Source of the DNA: Streptomyces sp. CC0208
GTDB taxonomy: Bacteria; Actinomycetota; Actinomycetes; Streptomycetales; Streptomycetaceae
Reading direction: 5' to 3'
NCBI RefSeq assembly: GCF_003443735.1
Contig: NZ_CP031969.1
Location: forward strand, 5,022,001 to 5,086,000
Length of the DNA stretch: 64,000 nucleotides
Shown here: piece by piece, positions 58,658 through 64,000 of the stretch
How the letters are laid out: each line of letters starts with the position of its first letter
How positions within the stretch are numbered: position 1 is the stretch's first letter
The notes under the pieces: generated by a model
What the model saw: the letters and a program-made list of their open reading frames with translations, nothing else
Databases searched by the model: none
What the model was told of the DNA's origin: nothing
Made by a program: the position numbers and the translations under genes

Positions 58658-58741
58658 GCCCCTTCAGGGGCGCGGGGCGGTGTCGATATGCGGCTCCGCC
58701 GCGTGGGCGCGACCAGCCCCCACCGGCCCGCAGCCGACGAA
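58658..58741. repeat. Intergenic dispersed Streptomyces repeat with hairpin
   Basis: It begins with GCCCCTTCAGGGGC (a 6-bp stem around TC) and continues GCGGGG ... GCGCGACCAGCCCCCACC ... CCCGCAGCCGA. I know this as a common intergenic repeat at 3' ends of Streptomyces genes. Here it separates two convergent genes and probably terminates both. Confidence 0.6.
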
Positions 58742-60595
58742 CTACTTCAGCTCATCAGGACAGGGAGTTCCCCGCGGCACCGTATAGGGCGCCGCCAACC
58801 GATACGTCCCCGCCTTCGGCGCCAGCAACATCGTCCACTTGTCCCCGTCCGCATCCTCCGGCGTCTCCATCAGACACCCGTTGACGTTGTCGAAGACCTT
58901 CGGTTCCCCGTCCCCGCGGTTCTTCGACGCCTCCGTCTCCTGCGGAGCCTTCAGCTTCTTGCCCTCCGCGTCGACGATCGACAGCCACGGCGAGTACGGG
59001 ATCCGGATCAGGATCCGCCCGGCCTTCTTCACCCGCATGGTCATCTCGCCCTGCGCGGCACGGTCCACGACCGTGTTCGGAGAGGCCAGCGGCGCCGGGT
59101 CGGTCACCTGGAACAGCTGCCAGTTCGCGTCGCCCCAGATCTGCCTCAGATACGGCATCCCGCGCTGGACCAGCTCCCGCTCCCGCTGGCCCCCGTCCCC
59201 GTCGGGCTCGTCCTTGGGCACGACCACGAAGTGCACGGCCCAGCGCTGGAGCCACTCGTGGTAGTTCGCGGAGTTCAGGGTGTCGTCGTAGAAGAGCGGG
59301 TTGCGCTCCATGTCGGCCTGCCGGTTCCAGCCCCGGGCGAGGTTGACGTACGGCGCGAGCGCGGACGCCTCGCGGTGGGAGGCGGCCGGTACGACCTCGA
59401 CGCGGCCCTTCTCGGCGCCGACCTCCTGGAGCTCGTTGACGAGGGGGGCGAGTTCCCGCGCCCAGGACGCCGTGGGGGTGGTGTGGACGACATCGTCGAC
59501 GGACTTGAAGCCGATCCACACGGTGAAGCCGGCGAAGGCGATGACGGTGGCGTACCACTTGCGGGAGCGCGGCACCGTGAACGGCAGCGCGGCCGCCAGG
59601 GCCACCCCCGCGAACAGCATCGACAGACGCGAGATGTTGGAGCCGATCTGGGAGCTCACCAGCCAGACCAGGACGACCGACAGGCTGTACACCCCGGCGG
59701 TGATCCGGACCGTCGTCCACTCGCGTGGGACGAGGAGGAAGACCAGGAGGCCGTACGCCAGCGGCAGCAGCACCGAGGCGATCTTCATCGGCTGGGTGCC
59801 GGCGAACGGGAAGAGCCAGGCGGACAGCGCCACGACGGCGGTGGGTGCGAGGCCCAGCGCCCAGGCGCCCGGGCGCCGTTTCTGCAGGAAGAGGGCGACC
59901 GCCACCAGGCCCACGAACAGCCCGGCGACGGGTGAGGCCATGGTCGCGAGGGCGGCGAGCGGGGCCGCGCACAGAGCCTTGGCCCAGCGTTTGTAGCGCC
60001 AGCGGTGCGGCCAGCAGAAGACGACGGCCACCGCGCCCAGCGCGAACATCGTGCCCAGGCCGAAGGTCACCCGGCCCGAGGCCGCGTTGCACAGGAAGGC
60101 GTACACGCCCGCCAGCGAGGCCCACAGCGGGTTCTTCACCGACCGGCTGCGGATCAGGACCAGGGTCAGCAACCCGGCCGAGACGGTCCCGGCCAGCATC
60201 ATCGTCGTACGGACGCCGAGGACCGACATCAGGTACGGCGAGACGATGCTGTACGACACCGGGTGCATGCCGCCGTACCAGGCCAGGTTGTACGCGGAAT
60301 CCGGGTGCCGGCCGACGAACTCGGCCCACGCGTCCTGCGCCGCGAGGTCCCCGCCACTGTTCGCGAACGTGAAGAACCAGACGATGTGGAGGACGCCGGA
60401 GAGCGCGGTCATGGAGAGGACGGGGTGGCGCAGCAGCCGCTCGCGCAGTGCGAGGAGAGCGGTCCGGATCCTGCCCCTCATGTCCTCGGGAGGGCTGCCG
60501 TGTCCGGTCTCAGGGTCTGCGGGCACGCGTATTCGCGGGCCGGTACCCGGGCCCGGGTCGGTGTCGTCGGCGCGTGTCGGCTCCGCAGTGGCCAC
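58742..60595 (-). CDS. Polytopic membrane protein, GT-C-like
   Basis: 617 residues from GTG 60595 (GGGGAG upstream; ATG 60628 is a longer alternative). About 10-12 transmembrane helices fill residues 55-370, with acidic residues in the first outside loop (FANSGGDLAAQDAWAEFVGRHP), as in GT-C glycosyltransferases. A large extracytoplasmic C-terminal part (about 375-617) contains VFDNVNGCLMETPEDADGD. The overall type is a conserved actinobacterial cell-envelope glycosyltransferase candidate; donor and acceptor unknown. Confidence 0.75.
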   Translation of the reverse strand: MATAEPTRADDTDPGPGTGPRIRVPADPETGHGSPPEDMRGRIRTALLALRERLLRHPVLSMTALSGVLHIVWFFTFANSGGDLAAQDAWAEFVGRHPDSAYNLAWYGGMHPVSYSIVSPYLMSVLGVRTTMMLAGTVSAGLLTLVLIRSRSVKNPLWASLAGVYAFLCNAASGRVTFGLGTMFALGAVAVVFCWPHRWRYKRWAKALCAAPLAALATMASPVAGLFVGLVAVALFLQKRRPGAWALGLAPTAVVALSAWLFPFAGTQPMKIASVLLPLAYGLLVFLLVPREWTTVRITAGVYSLSVVLVWLVSSQIGSNISRLSMLFAGVALAAALPFTVPRSRKWYATVIAFAGFTVWIGFKSVDDVVHTTPTASWARELAPLVNELQEVGAEKGRVEVVPAASHREASALAPYVNLARGWNRQADMERNPLFYDDTLNSANYHEWLQRWAVHFVVVPKDEPDGDGGQRERELVQRGMPYLRQIWGDANWQLFQVTDPAPLASPNTVVDRAAQGEMTMRVKKAGRILIRIPYSPWLSIVDAEGKKLKAPQETEASKNRGDGEPKVFDNVNGCLMETPEDADGDKWTMLLAPKAGTYRLAAPYTVPRGTPCPDELK

Positions 60596-60674
60596 CTGAA
60601 GGCACTCCCCGTGGTGTCCCGTCTTCATTTCCCGGCCGCGCCCCAGCGTCGACCTGCCCCGGTTCGTGACGCTA

Positions 60675-60728
60675 GCACGCGGCCCGCAGTCCGGAACCCC
60701 GGCGGGGTCCGGCCTGCGGGCCGCGTGC
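60675..60728. terminator. Large hairpin terminator downstream of the carboxypeptidase gene
   Basis: Arms GCACGCGGCCCGCAG and CTGCGGGCCGCGTGC pair over 15 bp; inner bases form a second GC stem with one bulge. It lies 22 bases after the carboxypeptidase stop on the minus strand. Confidence 0.8.
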
Positions 60729-60749
60729 CGCGTCTGTCCCGTTTACGGA

Positions 60750-63368
60750 TCAGCCGACGCGGGTCAGCTTGTCGGTGAATCCCGGTTCGGTCAGATCCTT
60801 CTGCAGGGTGACGGGGACCTTGACCGCGCCGCCCTCGCCGTCACCGACGGTGAGGCTGCCGACCTTGGTGCCGGCCTTCGCGGTGTGCGGTACGTCGTCG
60901 GCGGCGAAGGACAGCTTCACCTTGAAGCCGGCCCAGCCGACGGCGGTGACGTCCTTGGTCAGCACGACGGGGGTGTGACCGCCGAGCCCGTCGTCCACGT
61001 ATCCGACGACGTCGCCCTTCTTGAGGATCTTCGCCGACTTCAGGGCGTCCTCTGCGGCGAGCAGCGCGACCTTGCTGACGTCGTTGACGGTCTTGATGAT
61101 CGGCGCCTTGTGCTGGCCGAGGATCGCGCCGACGACGGTGACGGTCTCCCCGCCGACCTTTTTACGGGCGGCGAAGAGGAGGTTGCCGCCGGCGGCGCTG
61201 GTGGTGCCGGTCTTGATGCCGATGCCGGTGTAGGGGACCAGATAGTTGTAGTTGTACCACTTCTGTCCGGACGGATCGATCCACTGCCCCATGGACGTGA
61301 TCTCCATCAGTGCCGGGATCTTCACCAGCTCGTTGCCGAGCTTCACCTGGTCCTCGGCGGTGGAGACGGTGCTCTCCTTCAGGCCCGAGGCATCGGTGTA
61401 CGTCGTGTTCTTCATGCCGAGTTCCTTGGCGGTGTCGTTCATCTTCTTGATGAACGCCGCCTCGGAACCGGAGTCCCAGCGGGCGAGCAGCCGGGCGATG
61501 TTGTTGGCGGACGGGATCATGATCGCCGCGATCGCCTGCCGCTGGGTGAGGACGTCGCCGTTCTTGACGGTGTTGAGGGTGGACTCGCCCTGCTTGTTGT
61601 AGCCGCCCTCCTTCTCGGCGAGCGCGTCGACGGTGATCTTCGCGCCCTCCTCGCCGGACTTGAGGGGGTGGTCCTTCAGGACGATGTAGGCGGTCATGGC
61701 CTTGGCCACGGAGCCGATCGCGACGGGGGTCTGCTTACCGAAGTCGCCCATCGTGCCGATGCCGTTGACGTCCATCCAGCCCTGGCCCTGGGTGGGCCAG
61801 GGGAGGGTCGCCTTGCTGCCGTCGAAGGTGTAGGAGTCCTCGGCGGTGAGGCTGAGTGTGGGGTTCGGCAGCGGGCGTACGGACTGCACGATCGCAAACG
61901 CCACGACCAGGAGGATCAGGATCGGCGTCCAGATCTTGACCCGGCGGCCGAGGGTGCGCAGGGGGCTGGGCGGGGGCGGCGGAGTGTTGGTGAGCTCCGC
62001 GAGCAGGTCGAGGGGCGGCTTCGGCGGCAGGGGCTGCTGGGTGGTGCGCTCCGGGCCGACCTGGGGAACGGCGGCGGTCACGTCCGCCTTCGGCCGGGGC
62101 TCGTCGAGGGCCTTCAGCGCGACGAACCTGCTCGTCCGCTCGGCGTCGGCCTCCGGCTTGGGCGCGGGCTTGGGCTCCGGCTCCGCCTCGGGCTCCGGCT
62201 CGGCCTCGGGCGCCTTGCCGAGCTTCAGCATGGTGGTGGGCTGGTCCACGGCGGGCCGGGGGGCCTTGAAGACGGCGGTGGGCTGGTCGACGGGGGGCGC
62301 GTCGGCCGGCTCGTCGGGGGCGGGTCGCGCAGTGGCCGACTCGCCGGCGTCGGCAGGGGCTTCTGCGTCGCCCTCGCCCTCGCCCTCGCCAGCCGTGTCC
62401 GTGTCGGTGGCCGGGCTGGTTTCGTCCTCGGCGCCCTTGCCGGGACCGTCCCCGTCCGCCGTGGCCACCCACGCCGCCACCGCGTCCCGCAGCCGCGCGT
62501 CACCGCCCCCGGCCGGCTCGTCCCGCTCACCGGCCGCGCTGTCGGAGCTCTCGGCGGCACCGGAGTCACGGGACTCGTCGGCGGGGTCGGTCGTGTCGGG
62601 GGCGTCCGGGCTCTCGGCCGTACCGGAGTCCTCCGGGGTCTTCGCCGTGCCCGTGTCGTCCGAGCCTTCGGCTGCCTCGGAGTCCTCGGACCCCTCGGCC
62701 GTGGCCGTGTTGGCGTCCTCCGGGGTCTCAGCCGCACTGGAGCCCGGGCCCTCCGCCGTACCGGAGCCCTCAGCCGCGCCGGAGTCGTCCGAGCCCTCAG
62801 CCGCACCGGGGTCGTCCGGTGTCTCGGCCGTACCGGAGTCCTCGGACCCCTCGGCCGTGGCTGTGTCGTGCGAGTCGTCGGCCGTCCCGGAGTCGTCCGG
62901 TGCCTCTGCCGTGCCCGTGTCCTCCGGGGTCTCAGCCGCACCTGAGCCCGAGCCCTCAGCCGCACCTGAGCCCGAGCCCTCAGCCGTGCCGGAGTCGTCC
63001 GAGCCCTCGGCCGTGCCGGAGTCCTCCGGAGCCACCGCTGAGCCCCCGTCCTTCGATCCCTCCGCCGGCGAGGCCCCCTCGGCGGCCTCTGGGTGCTCCT
63101 CCGTGGCCGAAGGGGCGTCCTCGGGCTCCCCGGTGCCGGAACCGTCCGTTCCAGCCTCTGCGGGGCTCTCGGGGGCCTTCGGGAGGTCACGTACCGAGAA
63201 GACCCTCGTGGCCGTGTCGACGCCTCCGAGGGAGATCGACTCCCGTGCCACCGCGAGCCGGGGATCGGGGGCGGAACTCCTCGCCTCGGGAACCGGACTC
63301 GCGCTCCCCGACGTCGGTTCCGCCGACGACTCGCGCTGCTTCGACCTGTCGGGGGTCTCGCCCGCCAC
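60750..63368 (-). CDS. D-alanyl-D-alanine carboxypeptidase (DacA type) with long acidic N-terminus
   Basis: 872 residues from GTG 63368 (GGAGGAGG six bases upstream; ATG 63383 is the alternative). The first about 470 residues are cytoplasmic and acidic, with repeats such as EDSGTAEGSDDSGTAEGSGSGAAE. A single membrane helix (about 474-493, TPILILLVVAFAIVQSV) leads to an extracytoplasmic class A D,D-peptidase: SVAK (Ser nucleophile, about 552), SANN and KTGT (about 718), then a beta-rich C-terminal domain. It trims peptidoglycan pentapeptides. The long variable N-terminal tail is unusual among DacA proteins and looks disordered. Confidence 0.88.
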   Translation of the reverse strand: MAGETPDRSKQRESSAEPTSGSASPVPEARSSAPDPRLAVARESISLGGVDTATRVFSVRDLPKAPESPAEAGTDGSGTGEPEDAPSATEEHPEAAEGASPAEGSKDGGSAVAPEDSGTAEGSDDSGTAEGSGSGAAEGSGSGAAETPEDTGTAEAPDDSGTADDSHDTATAEGSEDSGTAETPDDPGAAEGSDDSGAAEGSGTAEGPGSSAAETPEDANTATAEGSEDSEAAEGSDDTGTAKTPEDSGTAESPDAPDTTDPADESRDSGAAESSDSAAGERDEPAGGGDARLRDAVAAWVATADGDGPGKGAEDETSPATDTDTAGEGEGEGDAEAPADAGESATARPAPDEPADAPPVDQPTAVFKAPRPAVDQPTTMLKLGKAPEAEPEPEAEPEPKPAPKPEADAERTSRFVALKALDEPRPKADVTAAVPQVGPERTTQQPLPPKPPLDLLAELTNTPPPPPSPLRTLGRRVKIWTPILILLVVAFAIVQSVRPLPNPTLSLTAEDSYTFDGSKATLPWPTQGQGWMDVNGIGTMGDFGKQTPVAIGSVAKAMTAYIVLKDHPLKSGEEGAKITVDALAEKEGGYNKQGESTLNTVKNGDVLTQRQAIAAIMIPSANNIARLLARWDSGSEAAFIKKMNDTAKELGMKNTTYTDASGLKESTVSTAEDQVKLGNELVKIPALMEITSMGQWIDPSGQKWYNYNYLVPYTGIGIKTGTTSAAGGNLLFAARKKVGGETVTVVGAILGQHKAPIIKTVNDVSKVALLAAEDALKSAKILKKGDVVGYVDDGLGGHTPVVLTKDVTAVGWAGFKVKLSFAADDVPHTAKAGTKVGSLTVGDGEGGAVKVPVTLQKDLTEPGFTDKLTRVG
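62590..63020 (-). repeat. Low-complexity acidic repeat region in the carboxypeptidase gene
   Basis: Variable in-frame repeats of about 18-30 bp encode Asp/Ser/Gly/Ala/Glu-rich units (EDSGTAEGS, DDSGTAEAP, GSGAAEG). They make up much of the N-terminal tail. Confidence 0.8.
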
Positions 63369-63618
63369 CGATGCCTCCTCCATGTGCCGCAGGTGATCGG
63401 TATCCGTCACCCTGCGCCTGCCGATCCATTGAATCGCCGCCCGGGCAGCCGCCACACCACGCTGTCCGAACCATGTACCAGTGTCCTGTGTGTGGCCCTG
63501 CTCCGAGCGGTAGACGAGAACGACATACCTACCGGTTCCACTACAAACAGGTCACGCACCCTCGACAGACCAATGTGAGAGGGGTCACCCTGTCTTTCAT
63601 CCACGCGGGGAGGCATGG

Positions 63619-64000
63619 ATGGGCAGGAGCCGCAGAACACTTCCGGAGGAGCTTCTGCTGCTGGCGTTGGACCCGACCACGGGTACCACCGCACAGCCGC
63701 AGTCGCTCGACCTCGGTCTGGCCGGAGCGCAGCTAGTGGAGCTGGCGTTGGCCGGACGGATAGCCCCAGACGGGGATCGTATCGCCGTGGTAGCCCCACG
63801 GCCGACAGGAGATCCGACTTTGGACTGCGCGTTGGAGTTGCTGCGAAGGCGTGGCGCTCCCGTGCGGGCAGTGAACTGGATCGGCGGGCCGCGCCTTGGG
63901 CTCCGCCAGACCTACCTCTCGCATCTGGAGCGGTGCGGCATGGTGCATGCCGTGGCGGGTCAGATGTGCGGGGTGTTGCCGACGACTCGGTACCAGGCGA
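63619..64000 (+). CDS. GPP34 (GOLPH3-like) family protein (3' end outside window)
   Basis: 127 residues visible: RRTLPEELLLLALDPTTGTTAQPQSLDLGLAGAQLVELALAGRIAPDGDRIAVV...PTGDPTLDCALELLRRRGAPVRAVNWIGGPRLGLRQTYLSHLERCGMVH. This is the N-terminal part of a GPP34 protein, the bacterial relatives of Golgi phosphoprotein 3 (PI4P-binding), often in several copies in Streptomyces. Role unknown. GGGGAGG lies five bases before ATG 63619. The 250-bp gap to the divergent carboxypeptidase holds the two promoters and no gene. Confidence 0.85.
   Translation, partial: MGRSRRTLPEELLLLALDPTTGTTAQPQSLDLGLAGAQLVELALAGRIAPDGDRIAVVAPRPTGDPTLDCALELLRRRGAPVRAVNWIGGPRLGLRQTYLSHLERCGMVHAVAGQMCGVLPTTRYQA

Overview
The window is chromosomal DNA of a Streptomyces-type actinomycete. 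Base composition is very GC-rich, genes are tightly packed with GTGA/ATGA overlaps, GTG and TTG starts are common, and the gene families are typical of the genus: an AfsK/AfsS/AfsR signalling set, an XRE-DUF397-HATPase module, FbiC and other F420-linked enzymes. All functions are read from the sequence and from family knowledge; no database search was run. No tRNA, rRNA, CRISPR array, insertion sequence or prophage gene was recognised.

Layout. 1-9.7 kb: a truncated Tat-secreted amine oxidase, an FMO-like monooxygenase, a tannase-like hydrolase, a DoxX-like membrane protein with a DUF35 protein, two GNAT acetyltransferases and two flavin split-barrel proteins. 8.5-11.5 kb: divergent thiolase-like and acyl-CoA dehydrogenase genes. 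11.5-16.1 kb: a TetR regulator, a VOC protein, the Ser/Thr kinase AfsK (Thr168 of the activation loop is conserved) and a small secreted protein. 16.1-21.1 kb: epoxide hydrolase, enoyl-CoA hydratase, DUF35, thiolase and a divergent FadD3-like acyl-CoA ligase. 22.1-26.1 kb: an AfsS-like 62-residue repeat peptide and the AfsR-like SARP/NB-ARC/TPR regulator, which carries a 20-copy decapeptide repeat at its N-terminus. 26.3-33.9 kb: two amidohydrolases, two luciferase-like oxidoreductases, an SDR and an aldehyde dehydrogenase. 34-46 kb: mixed accessory genes, namely a tandem pair of near-identical XRE regulators with an NADP oxidoreductase, a WhiJ-like module, an ECF sigma/anti-sigma pair, a GHW-repeat secreted protein and a phenolic acid decarboxylase. 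46.8-64 kb: fbiC, a STAND-TPR protein, an ADP-ribosylglycohydrolase-like protein that lacks its metal motifs, a solute symporter, SDR, a D,D-carboxypeptidase with a long acidic N-terminus and the start of a GPP34 gene.

The main system-level signal is one palindrome, CTGAC-N5-GTCAG (best form ATCTGACG-NNN-CGTCAGAT). It occurs just upstream of nearly every catabolic transcription unit: 4.4, 9.7, 19.5 (twice), 26.2, 29.2-29.3 and 57.8 kb, with a weaker copy over the start codon of the TetR gene at 12.2 kb. This suggests a TetR-controlled regulon, spread over more than 50 kb, for CoA-dependent degradation of a hydrophobic, perhaps steroid- or terpenoid-like compound. The enzymes would act as FadD3-like activation, dehydrogenation, hydration and Ltp2/DUF35-type retro-aldol cleavage, with F420-linked reductases. 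The regulon is interleaved with the afsK-afsS-afsR locus.

A second signal is a candidate AfsR site upstream of the afsS-like gene, with the heptamer/4-bp/heptamer geometry of SARP operators and a -10-like hexamer 8 bp downstream. A 12-bp GC hairpin lies in the afsS leader. A third theme is in-frame expansion of short repeats at protein N-termini (AfsR, the aldehyde dehydrogenase, the carboxypeptidase) and a decaying 159-bp tandem triplication behind the first DUF35 gene.
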